Below, one piece after another: positions 22,185-32,153 of a stretch of DNA of 64,000 bases. Location of the stretch: assembly GCA_964036195.1 (NCBI GenBank), contig OZ038451.1, positions 2,546,529 through 2,610,528 on the forward strand. Reading direction: 5' to 3'. The translations under genes were made by a program, and so were the position numbers. The stretch's first letter is position 1. Each line of letters opens with the position of its first letter. The notes under the pieces were generated by a model. The model was not told the DNA's origin. It did no database searches and worked only from the letters and a program-made list of their open reading frames with translations. This stretch comes from Sphaerolaimus hirsutus. Its lineage: Eukaryota; Nematoda; Chromadorea; Monhysterida; Sphaerolaimidae.

Positions 22185-25100
22185 TCAAATCCCCAGTGTT
22201 GGATCGATGCGGAAAAGCTGAGTCAACATGTCCAGCTGGTTCTTGCGAAGTTGACATAGCTGATGCCATACAATCGCAAATTGTGCCTGAGTCATCTCTC
22301 TGACCACATGTTGCAGGAACTGAAACTTGGAGTTTCTGTCATCCAATCTGGCATACAATGTTCCACTGATTGTCGACTCTCTCGCCTCCACTATCTTTCC
22401 TGGCATTGCCCATTCTACAGGCACATCTTCTCTTCTGTCAAACTGGATGAATACACCTCCTTGATCGGTGTAGTATGTGTCTCCTGGAACACATTCTGAA
22501 CCAATTGGCCTCTTTGTCTTGTTGCTGTGGGAGTATGCTGCTTGCAATTTTGACACAATAATTGTCTGGCCAGATATCTCTGATTTGAATCTGCCAATTC
22601 TCTCATATGCACATTGATGCTTGAAGTTCTCTGTATCCCACACTGTGATTCCATAATTATGGTCTCTGCAATGTCCCATCATGGCTCTGCACTGGCTGAA
22701 ATCTTGCAAGTCGCTGATTACAGTCTTTCCATCGAGTGAAGCCACGGTTCCTTCTTCCATGTAGAAGTTACTGACGACATTTTGTTTGTCATGACAACAC
22801 CATGAATATTCCACATTCAAGGTTTGATTGGTTGTCCACACTCTGGGCTCCATTTCCACCAAAGGTGTTCCTCTGAACATCTTGTGAATTCTTGCATAGT
22901 TACAGGCTACCACGCCAACTTGCTGGTATTTCTCAAAATTGCCTGTAATGCCTTTCGCTCCCCAGAAACTGGTGTGTGTGATGATCTCTTTGATTCTGAT
23001 GTAGCATCTGTATGCTTTCTCTTTCTGTGGAATCTGTCTCTGTGCGTAAAGTGTAACTTTCATTGCCTTGACAAAATTCCTTGGTGGGATATGGCACTGC
23101 ACTTCTTCAGGAACTGTAAGCGCATGTCCATGCCTCCCACTGGTACAAATTTGGTACTTCTGGCTTTGTGAACTGATCACCTGTTCCACAGGATGATCCT
23201 TGATTGCATCCTTGAATCTCTCATAAGTCTGCATTTCTCTGACAGATTTTGGTGGCCATTCTGAAGGCAAAGGCGGCAATCCATGATGCGCTGCCAATGA
23301 TGGTGGCCTTACTGTCGAGGTTTCTAGAACGTATGTTCTGGAAAATACTTCGCTGTAAGCCTTGCCGGCTTCTCTCAGCGTTGCTGACTCTGATATGCCT
23401 GTCAGCATCAACACCATGCACAGCATTCCAATCACCAGACTGCTGGTGGTTGCTCTGGCCTTCCCTGTTGCACTCCTCAGGACTCTATCTGATGCTGAGT
23501 TCCTCTGAGCAGGGTTTGGTACAGAGTCTCTGTTCGAGCTCTGATTTCTGACATGTTTCTGGACAATTGCTGGGTCCAGTAAATCCACTTTGACTGTCAC
23601 TGCTGTCTCTGGGATATCCATTGTCTTTGAATTGATTTCCAGTGGATACAATTGATTGAGTGGTCTGCTGACCACATTTCTGTTGGCAGTTCTGACTTTT
23701 GCTGAGCGAATCTGACCATCCTTGCTGGGCTCTAACTGCTCGATGCGACCCATTCTCCATGCACCTCTGGGCATGTTCTCTTCGTAAATCAGTACAACTT
23801 CATTCACTTTGGGTTCTTGAGTCGCTGTCAATCTGCCATGTTTGTGCGTCACCTGAGTTCTTTCCCTCAAACTCGGGATATACTCTTGTTGCCACAAGTC
23901 CCAGAACTTATCCAAAGTTTGCTGGGTTGTCTCCCAATATTTCTGCAGCTTCACTGCGTTATCCATTCTGGGCACAAATTCTCCATCTTTGTCTGCATCA
24001 AACTGTGGTGCTCCAATCTGACCTTCCCCTGTCAGGAAGTCTTTCGGTGTCAGCACTCTGAGGCTCTTCACATCACCATAGATGTAAGAGATTGGCCTGC
24101 TGTTGATCACTGCCTCAACTTCTGGCAGAAGTGTCAACAATTCTTGCAGGGTTAACATTCTGTGCCCCACAGCTGCCTTGAAATGTTTCTTGGTGATGCC
24201 CACCATTCTCTCATAGACTCCTCCATGCCATGGTGCCATAGGAGTAGTCATGTTCCACTGGATTTGTTGCTGTGAGCAGTAAGTCTGTACTGCTCCACTT
24301 TTGACCATTTCTGACCATTCCTTTCCAGTATTGATGGCCTTGTCAGTGCTTGTGCTGAGCACTTTCTCTGTCAATTTGAATTGTGTCGCATTGTCTGAAA
24401 TCACTGCCTCAGGCTTTCCACGCCTGGCAATGAATCTTCTGACTGCGTTCAGGAATTCCTGTGCTGTCATGTCCAGCACACTTTCCAGGTGAACTGCACG
24501 TGTCACCATACATGTGAACAAACAGATCCACATTTTCCTGTGATCTTTGTCCACTTTGTACCAAACTGGTCCCAAATAATCCAAGCCCGTGTACTGGAAC
24601 GGTCTGGCTCTCTGAACTCTGGTTTCTGGTAAATCTGGCATTGGTGGAAGCTGGTACGGCTTCGCTCCCAATTTCTTACAGGTTGGGCAGGTTCTGGTCA
24701 CATTATAGATCACCCGTCTGCCCTGTGTAATCCAGTATTCCTGTCTGATCGCTGCCAATGTGTGTTGCACTCCTGCGTGCATCAACTTCTCATGCTGGTT
24801 TCTGACGATCAGCTGAGTCACTGTAGCCGTTGCTGGCAACAGTATGAGTGGCACTGTGACCTCCTGTGGGTTTGTATGCTCCATTCTGCCGTGGCACTTC
24901 AGGATTCCATCCTGATGCATCTGCACATTGAGCCATTTGATCAACTGCTGGTCTGCAGCTGCTTTCTTGCCATTCTGGCTGCCTTTACTGTGGCCTGTTG
25001 CCAGAATCTCTGCCACTCCTTTGTAATGATTCTGTTGCGTCACTTTGATCCAGTATCTCAACGCAATCTCTCTCTCTTCAATGCTGATAATTCCCTGTGG

Positions 25101-26621
25101 TTTCATTGTACCACAGATACTTTCCATGATTTCTGACAATCCATTCTGACTGTCATTTCTGTTGCGCTTTTTGTGCATCTGTCGCACAAATCTCATCACG
25201 TATACTGTTGCATCCAGTAACTTTGTCAGTGATGAGAATCTCTGAATCTCAATTCCCAATGGGTTGCTTTGCTTGCTTTCATCAGCTTGCACATTGCTGG
25301 CATCTGGGTCACTGACCACTTGCTGTGTGGCGCCCAGGTAAATTGGACTGGCTTTTGGGAACTTGAGCTCTTCTTTCTTGATTTCTGCCATTACTTCTGG
25401 TGTAACTGGCTCCACTTTCGGCTCTGGCCACTCTCCAGTCATTAGCCATTCTGGCCCCTTCCACCACAGGTTACTGCCTTCCAACTCTGACATATTCATG
25501 CCTCTTGTGGCCATGTCAGCTGGGTTCTCCAGTCCTGCAATGTGTCTGATGTGCATGTTTTCTGTCTCACTCTGAATTTTCCTGATTTCATCCAATCTGT
25601 TCTTGACAAAACATGCCAGTGGCTTCGCTGTTGTTAGCCACTTCAGACAACAGGTTGAATCTGACCATATAACTGTTTGACTGAATTTGACGTCCTTGAG
25701 CTCTTTGTGAATAAACTTTGACATTCTGCTGCCGATCAACATTGCTAACAATTCCAGCCGTGGAATTGTCACTTCTGGTTTCTTTGGAGCTAGTCTCAAT
25801 CTGGAGTACAGCAGGCTTGACGTGCCGCTGTCATTTTCTGTTTTCTGGCATATGTATGCCGCTGCGCTGTATGCCATTGCTGAGGCATCAACGAAAATGT
25901 GCAGTTGTGCATCTGCACCACTCTGATAATTCAAATTTCTGTTGAACTTGATCTGTCCAACTTTGAGCAATTCTGTCTCTAATTGCTGCCAAATTGCTGT
26001 CTGTTCCTCAGACAGGGGAGTATCCCACTCTTTGGCACTTGGTCCTGAATGCCATAACGTTTGCAAAAATCTCTTTGCTGGCAGTAGGACAGGACTGACG
26101 AGTCCCATTGGATCAAAACATCCCGCAGTCACCTTTGCAACTGTCCTTTTCGTGGGAAGTTTGATTTTCTGGTCAGTTTCTGATAATTGTGATTGCTGAA
26201 CTGTCTTTGGCATTTTCAGCCACATCTGGTCGCTTTCTGTGTCCCATTTCATTCCTAGGACTGTTGTGACAATTTCCTTGGCCACATCTGACTCTGCCAA
26301 TTGCCAAGTAAAGCTCTTATTGTTGCTGTTCCATTCTCTCAGATTCATCTGTGCCTCTGTGAACAGCACTTTGGATTCCTGGTACAATTCGATTGCTTTC
26401 TGCTCTGTGTCCACACTGAGGATCAAATTATCCACATACAGATTTTCATCGATCAATTTTGCATTTTCTGTGCCAGCTTGATTCAGGTGGTATCTGACTG
26501 TCAGCGCCAGCAGCGCTGGGCTGCAGATTATACCAAATGGCACTCTGGCAAATCTGTAAATCTGAATGTTGTCCTCCATAGATGGTTTCGTGGGATCCTT
26601 GTACCACAGAAATCTTGTCAA
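22185..26621 (-). CDS. BEL/Pao Pol C-terminal half fused to env N-terminal half
   Basis: A 1478-codon frame. Residues 1-150: second half of reverse transcriptase with YVDN at 62-65. About 150-380: BEL-type RNase H region (FVDAS near 243, SDST near 320). About 600-650: integrase HHCC zinc site (H610, H615 or H620, C645, C648). About 675-820: integrase core with D681, D743 and E804 in GGVYER. About 830-995: C-terminal integrase-associated domain. A hydrophobic segment at 1060-1078, read as the env signal peptide, is followed by a Cys-containing ectodomain to the stop. Pol and env share one frame, so env is probably released by cleavage or made from a spliced RNA. The TGA at 22187-22185 cuts the ectodomain; copy III has an open codon there. 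The N-terminal edge is a frame break inside RT, not a true start. Confidence 0.9.
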   Translation of the reverse strand: MTRFLWYKDPTKPSMEDNIQIYRFARVPFGIICSPALLALTVRYHLNQAGTENAKLIDENLYVDNLILSVDTEQKAIELYQESKVLFTEAQMNLREWNSNNKSFTWQLAESDVAKEIVTTVLGMKWDTESDQMWLKMPKTVQQSQLSETDQKIKLPTKRTVAKVTAGCFDPMGLVSPVLLPAKRFLQTLWHSGPSAKEWDTPLSEEQTAIWQQLETELLKVGQIKFNRNLNYQSGADAQLHIFVDASAMAYSAAAYICQKTENDSGTSSLLYSRLRLAPKKPEVTIPRLELLAMLIGSRMSKFIHKELKDVKFSQTVIWSDSTCCLKWLTTAKPLACFVKNRLDEIRKIQSETENMHIRHIAGLENPADMATRGMNMSELEGSNLWWKGPEWLMTGEWPEPKVEPVTPEVMAEIKKEELKFPKASPIYLGATQQVVSDPDASNVQADESKQSNPLGIEIQRFSSLTKLLDATVYVMRFVRQMHKKRNRNDSQNGLSEIMESICGTMKPQGIISIEEREIALRYWIKVTQQNHYKGVAEILATGHSKGSQNGKKAAADQQLIKWLNVQMHQDGILKCHGRMEHTNPQEVTVPLILLPATATVTQLIVRNQHEKLMHAGVQHTLAAIRQEYWITQGRRVIYNVTRTCPTCKKLGAKPYQLPPMPDLPETRVQRARPFQYTGLDYLGPVWYKVDKDHRKMWICLFTCMVTRAVHLESVLDMTAQEFLNAVRRFIARRGKPEAVISDNATQFKLTEKVLSTSTDKAINTGKEWSEMVKSGAVQTYCSQQQIQWNMTTPMAPWHGGVYERMVGITKKHFKAAVGHRMLTLQELLTLLPEVEAVINSRPISYIYGDVKSLRVLTPKDFLTGEGQIGAPQFDADKDGEFVPRMDNAVKLQKYWETTQQTLDKFWDLWQQEYIPSLRERTQVTHKHGRLTATQEPKVNEVVLIYEENMPRGAWRMGRIEQLEPSKDGQIRSAKVRTANRNVVSRPLNQLYPLEINSKTMDIPETAVTVKVDLLDPAIVQKHVRNQSSNRDSVPNPAQRNSASDRVLRSATGKARATTSSLVIGMLCMVLMLTGISESATLREAGKAYSEVFSRTYVLETSTVRPPSLAAHHGLPPLPSEWPPKSVREMQTYERFKDAIKDHPVEQVISSQSQKYQICTSGRHGHALTVPEEVQCHIPPRNFVKAMKVTLYAQRQIPQKEKAYRCYIRIKEIITHTSFWGAKGITGNFEKYQQVGVVACNYARIHKMFRGTPLVEMEPRVWTTNQTLNVEYSWCCHDKQNVVSNFYMEEGTVASLDGKTVISDLQDFSQCRAMMGHCRDHNYGITVWDTENFKHQCAYERIGRFKSEISGQTIIVSKLQAAYSHSNKTKRPIGSECVPGDTYYTDQGGVFIQFDRREDVPVEWAMPGKIVEARESTISGTLYARLDDRNSKFQFLQHVVREMTQAQFAIVWHQLCQLRKNQLDMLTQLFRIDPTLGI

Positions 26622-29602
26622 TCTCTGTCACTGTCCTGCAGACTAATCTGCAAAAACGCTTTCTCTATGTCTGTGACCAGGGCGATTCCATGCAACCGGA
26701 ATCGCATCAGCATCCCTACCAGCTGTGGTAGTATCACTGGACCGCGGTACATGCACTCATTCAAGCTTGGCATGCCTGGCGGTTTCGCTGAGGCATCATA
26801 TACCTCTCTGACCTTTGTGGTAGTTTTCTCTGGCGTTATCACTGGTTGATGAGGCAATATATGGAACTTTCTGCCATCCATAATATCCTCTTGAACTTTC
26901 TCAATCACTCCTTGCTCCTCTTGTGCTTTCATGATTGCCTGAATTTTCTCCAATAACTCTGGATCTCTCTTGAGCCTGTTGGTGAGGTATCTGAACCTCT
27001 TGAACGCCATTGCTTTGTTATCTGGGAGTTCATGCAAATTCGGTTTGTACATGAACTTTACAGAGTACCGTCCATCTGGGTTTCTCTGTACACTCTCATT
27101 GAATTGCTTTATGGCCTCATCATCCTCGACGAGGTCTGGCTGGTCCATTATGCCAATGGTATCCAGTCTATCCATGTCTTTGACATTTGGTACAGGAGCA
27201 ATTGACAACGGTGCTTCCTCGTACCACTTTTCTCTCTGAATTTGATGCACAATTGTGTTGACCACCACCGGATATGCGCCATCCGTGGTCCATTGATTTC
27301 TGTTGCTCGTCAACTGCCCACCTCCCATCAGTAATCCCAATTCTGATGGAATCACATACAATCCTGACGGAAGTCTGGTGGTGCTGGTGTTTCTGGACAT
27401 TAAGTCCCAGAAATAATTCAAGCCCACTATAATGTCTGGCTTGAACTTGCACTCTGTCCCTTTTTCCTTGGGAATTCTGTCTGCAAAGTAACTCTCATCC
27501 AGGAAGTACTTCTGCAGGTATTTTTCGTCCTGTTCTGACACAGGCACCTTGACTTGTTCTGTGGTCAACGTCGGGACCACATCAGCCACCATATCAACTT
27601 TCTGGCCATTTCTAAGCCGCATTCTGAATTCCACTTGCTGTACTACTTTATAGTGCGGCTTTTCATTTCCGAATGTGTACACCTGGATGTGGTGTTCACC
27701 TGTACTCTTCAAATTGAGTTTCTTGGCCACTTTCTCTGACATGTACGTTCCCTGGGATCCTGTGTCCAGGAACGCTTGGATCTGTAGTGGTGGCTGTTCA
27801 GGCTCCATCTCTGTATCCATTTCTGAAGCCTCAATCATGGTTCTGGCTGTCATCAGCATTGACATATTCCTGTTTACTGACAGGTTCACTGACGTATTCT
27901 GTTGCTTTGTATTTGGTTCTGTAACCACTGTGCTGGATATGGTCTCTGTCTCTACCACTTCTGGTCCAGCTTCTTCCACAGTGACATAATTCACTGTGGC
28001 CTTTCTCTGTTGGCTCTGTGCTGGTCGACCGGCCGTCGGCACAGACTTTCTGCCATTGTTTGCTGATTGCTGGCCATTCTGTTGACCATTCGCTTTGAAT
28101 GCTGGAATTTGCCGTCCAGCGTTTCCATTGCTATTGTCACCAAATTTCTCTGGGCACACCGCAGTGTGGTGCCTATTGGATTTGCAATAGAAGCAACTTC
28201 TCGTAAATTGACATTGATTCATGTAATGCCCTTTCTGCAGGCATCTCAGGCATCGCTCTGCCTTTGACAAAATCACTCTCCTTTCTCTGGCAGTTTTGAA
28301 CTTTGGACACTTATCATTAAAGTGTAATTGCTGTGTGTCATTGCAGAACACACACGGCCTCCCAGGATTCATAAATCCAGCCTGTGGTGCACTCTGACCA
28401 TTCTGGATCACAGACATGCTCCCTGTGCTGGTCCTTGGGTTCTCTGGCCCTCTGAATCGATTCCCAATGCCTTGGAACCGATTATTGAATTGCTGTGCGC
28501 GTGGATTATTCCCGAATCCTTGGCGCGATTGCTGAACTGGTGCCTCAGTTTGCTGTGCATGCTGTACAGCCTCACTGAGCGCTAGCTGCTTGCCAAACAG
28601 CTTTCTGAATATCTCCACCGTCAAGGCTTCCTCAGTACCCTGTTCCTTCTGGATTTCTCTGAGAACCTCGGGTGGCACTTTCTGTTGCAGCTGGCTCAAC
28701 AGCATTGGATGCTCCACTGATTCTCCCAGTGACTCCAACTGCTGGAGCAGCCTTTCAATTGCATCAAACAAAATTCTCATATCCTGACAGGTATTCCTGG
28801 CCTGTCGCAGCTTCATGATATTACTCATCAGCGTGTTTCTGACCACAACTGGCTGGTCATATCTTTTCTTGAGCATTGCAATTGCGGGTGCATAATTCTC
28901 TGCGGTCACACTCAATCCACTGATCATGCCAAATGCTGAGCCTTTCAGCAAGCTCCTCAAGTATGAGAACTTGGAAATGTCCTCCAAATCTGTCCGATTG
29001 TGGATGTGGGATTCGAACATTTGCCACCATGATCGAAATTTGACAATTTCCCCAGTAAACTGTTCCACTTCCAGTTTCTGTAATTTGACGCTCTTTGCTG
29101 TGGTTGCATTGGTTGAACTGGCCCCCGGAGCAGCTCCCTGAGCTGTCAGAGCCATCTGGGCAGCCATCTGCTGTATGAATGCTGTATTGACTTCATACAT
29201 GGTATTTCCGCTCTGTTGCTGGATCATATCTTGCAACTCTTCGATGTATACATTCATGGCTGCAACTTTCTGTGTCACCAAGTCTGACATATTTGCATAT
29301 TCTTCATATGAGTCTTGGTATATCTTCTGTTCTTGTTCCATCTGGTCGGGTTCGTCAATGTCCTTGACGACATCCCTCCATGCGTCAAATTGAGTTCTCA
29401 CTGCAGTCATTGCACTTTCCAATTTTGCACCCTCCTGTTTGATAGATGCAATCACTCTTCTCATTTCTGTTCTCTTCTCTTCCTTTGTTGCTCCCGCAAA
29501 TATCTCTGGGTCATATTTGGCATATTCTCTTGCCAATCTGCTGTCCACCCTGTGCTTTGCCGGCCCCAGGGTCTTTCTGATGTGACCTGTTGGTGAAACC
29601 AT
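26618..29602 (-). CDS. BEL/Pao Gag, protease and RT N-terminal part
   Basis: The first ATG in frame is at 29602. Order, numbered from that Met: helical N-terminus; about 172-345 a DUF1759-type capsid region (FRSWWQMFESHIH); 417-483 three CCHC-like zinc knuckles (the last two are CX2CX4HX4C); about 608-740 retropepsin-like protease with DTGS at 613-616; from about 860 the start of reverse transcriptase (LPHQPVITP, then DIEKAFLQISL). A stop at 26620-26618 ends it inside RT. The remaining RT follows at once in another frame, so one base has been lost or a frameshift is used; a disabling mutation is likelier. DUF1759 plus this RT type places it in BEL/Pao. Confidence 0.9.
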   Translation of the reverse strand: MVSPTGHIRKTLGPAKHRVDSRLAREYAKYDPEIFAGATKEEKRTEMRRVIASIKQEGAKLESAMTAVRTQFDAWRDVVKDIDEPDQMEQEQKIYQDSYEEYANMSDLVTQKVAAMNVYIEELQDMIQQQSGNTMYEVNTAFIQQMAAQMALTAQGAAPGASSTNATTAKSVKLQKLEVEQFTGEIVKFRSWWQMFESHIHNRTDLEDISKFSYLRSLLKGSAFGMISGLSVTAENYAPAIAMLKKRYDQPVVVRNTLMSNIMKLRQARNTCQDMRILFDAIERLLQQLESLGESVEHPMLLSQLQQKVPPEVLREIQKEQGTEEALTVEIFRKLFGKQLALSEAVQHAQQTEAPVQQSRQGFGNNPRAQQFNNRFQGIGNRFRGPENPRTSTGSMSVIQNGQSAPQAGFMNPGRPCVFCNDTQQLHFNDKCPKFKTARERRVILSKAERCLRCLQKGHYMNQCQFTRSCFYCKSNRHHTAVCPEKFGDNSNGNAGRQIPAFKANGQQNGQQSANNGRKSVPTAGRPAQSQQRKATVNYVTVEEAGPEVVETETISSTVVTEPNTKQQNTSVNLSVNRNMSMLMTARTMIEASEMDTEMEPEQPPLQIQAFLDTGSQGTYMSEKVAKKLNLKSTGEHHIQVYTFGNEKPHYKVVQQVEFRMRLRNGQKVDMVADVVPTLTTEQVKVPVSEQDEKYLQKYFLDESYFADRIPKEKGTECKFKPDIIVGLNYFWDLMSRNTSTTRLPSGLYVIPSELGLLMGGGQLTSNRNQWTTDGAYPVVVNTIVHQIQREKWYEEAPLSIAPVPNVKDMDRLDTIGIMDQPDLVEDDEAIKQFNESVQRNPDGRYSVKFMYKPNLHELPDNKAMAFKRFRYLTNRLKRDPELLEKIQAIMKAQEEQGVIEKVQEDIMDGRKFHILPHQPVITPEKTTTKVREVYDASAKPPGMPSLNECMYRGPVILPQLVGMLMRFRLHGIALVTDIEKAFLQISLQDSDRD

Positions 29603-30810
29603 TCTTGCTGATAAATTTTCCTTCACTGTTTCTCTTTATAGTGCGTCTCCTGTGACGCTTGTGACGCTTCTCTGCGTCTTTCTGTGTAGTGCTCTGTGCA
29701 CCACGGATTTGTTGTGCCACGCACAATACCAATGCAGTCCTACAGGTCCCTGACGTGTTCTCACGCGTTGACCTTTACTGCACTGGCACCAGGTGTGTTC
29801 CTAAAGCCCCTGACGTGATTGTTTACACGTGTTGACTTCAACACACCGGTCAAATCCACCTGGACAATAAACAATTTATTTGCCCAGCAGTGTGCGCCCA
29901 AAGAGGGTCCGTACACACTCTTTCTGAGCGCTCTGGCGCTCTTTCTGGCACGCCTGTGTGCCTTGTGACCACGCCGGCCACTTGCTTTCCTGAGCGGCTC
30001 CTGTGCCGCTGTGCGCAGTGCTGCGCTTGACGTGTCGCCTGTGACACGTTTCTGTGCACTCTGGTGCACTTTCTGATTCTGGGCAGTGCGCTGTACACTG
30101 CTCTGCAATTGCGCCTGTGCAATGCAGAATTCTGGCACTTTTGTGCTGTCTGATCTGATGGTACCGAGCAGGCACAGCGTGTATATTTGATGGGAGCTCC
30201 GCAAAGCCCCTACACGCTACCAAGTATCCTAATACTTGGTTTTCAAATCCACTCTCTGTCAGCTACAGCCCTCTGTCAGCTACAGCCCTTTGTACACTGA
30301 TACCCCTACTTTTGCACTTCCGAGGTATGAGTCCACTCTTACCCAGTGGAGCGAGGGACCTCCGCGAATGCCCAAAAAACAGCCCTTTGACTAGCGTGGC
30401 TCTGTGGCGATCCTGTCTCCGTCAGGTCACCCTCCCTTGGCATAGGAAGGACGTGCGAGCGGTCACTGGCGTCCGGATGTCCAGGAGCGTCCAGCGAAAA
30501 TTTGACCACCGTCCGACAATGACTCCTTGTCAAATGCCGGTGCCGCCCAGCGTCTAGCACCTTGCCAGAACACTGGTGAAAGCTGCCTGAAATCCTGACA
30601 GGTTTGTCAGAACTCCAGTGTCCTCCGCGCGTGAGCGTAGAACCGCTCCCAAGATGTAGACAGGAGTGCCGTGACTTTGGCACAATGCTGTCTGCAAATC
30701 AACAGCCAACGCTCAGCCAAGGCCAATTGATGTTCAGCAGGACTTTTGAAGTTCTGCCGACTGCCGCACAATGTCCGTTCCGGCTTGGTGATAGCACAAT
30801 GTCATGCAAT
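29603..30810 (-). other. 5' leader of BEL copy II
   Basis: About 1.2 kb between primer site and gag. Reading frames exist here (for example 30204-29761) but they overlap each other, are Arg/Ala/His-rich from repeated GTGCGC-like words, and match no domain I recognise. I treat it as an untranslated packaging leader. Confidence 0.6.
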
Positions 30811-30811
30811 C

Positions 30812-30829
30812 ACCCTGCTCGCTGCGCCA
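30812..30829 (-). promoter_or_regulatory. tRNA primer binding site of BEL copy II
   Basis: Immediately after the 5' LTR on the minus strand: TGGCGCAGCGAGCAGGGT. It is complementary to a tRNA 3' end ACCCTGCTCGCTGCGCCA, which from memory fits an animal tRNA-Ser (UGA/CGA type). The same 18 bases are used by the other BEL element at 57259-57276. Confidence 0.85.
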
Positions 30830-32148
30830 TGTGATGAAGCCACCGAAGTCCGCGTCTTCTACCACCGAATCCGGCTGCTTCAAGACCGTAGTGAGAAACT
30901 GCCTTTAGAGTGGTTGATTTCCCGTTGTAGCCGAACGTCCACTTGTCGACAGCCAAGTTGAGTTTATTTCGTAGTTGTGTGTTGAAAGGGGTTCAAATTG
31001 TTTCAGGTACTTTATTTCGATCAGATACAGCGTGTTACAAAAGCGCAAATTCTAGCGAGCTTCCTAATCGAAGTTTCTATCGCTAGCTTATTTTCGTTCA
31101 GTAGCTTGGGGTCCGCAGACTGAAGTAAAAACTTCCAAAGTAGCTAAGACACGGAAATCATGTATAGAAAAACAGCTACAGTAATTTCCTAATACAAATA
31201 CACAAATAAGTCACAAATGCAACAAATAAACACATCTAGCCGAAACAGTTGCCTCATACTGCGCGTGCATACATTCAAACAATTATGGTAAAGAAATACC
31301 AGGTACTAATTGGGCTAATGGAAAAACTATTAATCTTGAGAGGCACAAAGTCGGCAAACTCGGCCGATTTACTAATTTGCTTCAATTTGTCAGAAAACAT
31401 CGACGCACATTGGAACTAATATAATAGGGTTCGAAACTGTAAATAGTAGTGCAAATGTTCCTAATGACGTAAATAGAACAAGGTATATTCAATATAATAA
31501 TAACAATCACTTCCTGGAAACGTATATTTCATAATGGACAAATTGGGACTTACTTAAGTAAATGGGTATAATAATTGAGCAGGGTTTGTAATATATTCTT
31601 TGGTATAATTTGAGTAGGGTATTTACCATAATGACAAAGTAAATATAATATAACTTGTGAGCAGGGTTATAATAATTATGCCTACGCGAAGGGCTTCATA
31701 AATACGTACAGTAAATGCTAGTTGCACACAGGGCACTATTTCTCTATTAGGACGCTGGCCTAAGTACATACGTAGTACATAAATATTTACAAGTTTTGAC
31801 TTTCCCAAATTGCAAGTAAACCATGTAAATGTATATATAATAATGGCCAGAAAATTACGGCGAGTTGAATGAGCCTAATTTCATATTAATACACCTAATA
31901 GTAACTTATTTGACTTTTTAACCTAAATATTTCACATAAACATATTGATTACTCATAAAACACTTTCCTAATTAAATATTCTCCATGGATAAATAATATA
32001 GTGCAGGAAATATAATTTGATATTTTGCGTGGTAAATAAATATAGTGCATGAAAAGTAAAATAGTGCAAATAAGTAAATGTGCAAATATGAGCCTAATTA
32101 TCAATTCTCTGTATTTCTTTATCCATCCATTTTGCCACGGTCAACACA
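30830..32148 (-). repeat. 5' LTR of BEL copy II
   Basis: 1319 bp, near-identical to 19540-20858. It holds the presumed promoter. It directly adjoins the gene B exon that ends at 32149. Confidence 0.95.
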
Positions 32149-32153
32149 CAAGT
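32149..32153. other. Target-site duplication, right copy
   Basis: CAAGT, matching 19535-19539. On the minus strand it is the last five bases (ACTTG) of a gene B exon. Confidence 0.9.

Larger units (their letters stand above)
19540..32148 (-). mobile_element. Full-length BEL/Pao retrotransposon with env (copy II)
   Basis: A 12,609-bp element read on the minus strand. Order: 5' LTR (32148-30830), tRNA primer site, leader, gag-protease-RT frame, RT-RNase H-integrase-env frame, env 3' part, 3' LTR (20858-19540). Both LTRs are 1319 bp and differ at about ten positions by eye, so the insertion is recent. CAAGT flanks both sides. Coding breaks are a one-base frame change in RT near 26620 and an in-frame TGA in env at 22187-22185. 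A copy like this probably cannot move alone but could use proteins made elsewhere. Confidence 0.95.

Noticed and set aside
23249..23551. Plus-strand frames inside BEL copy II (many between 22 and 29 kb)
   Set aside because: All are shadows of the minus-strand Pol and Env frames.
29761..30204. 147-codon frame in the BEL leader
   Set aside because: Low-complexity Arg/Ala/His content, overlapped by two other frames, no domain; leader DNA fits better.
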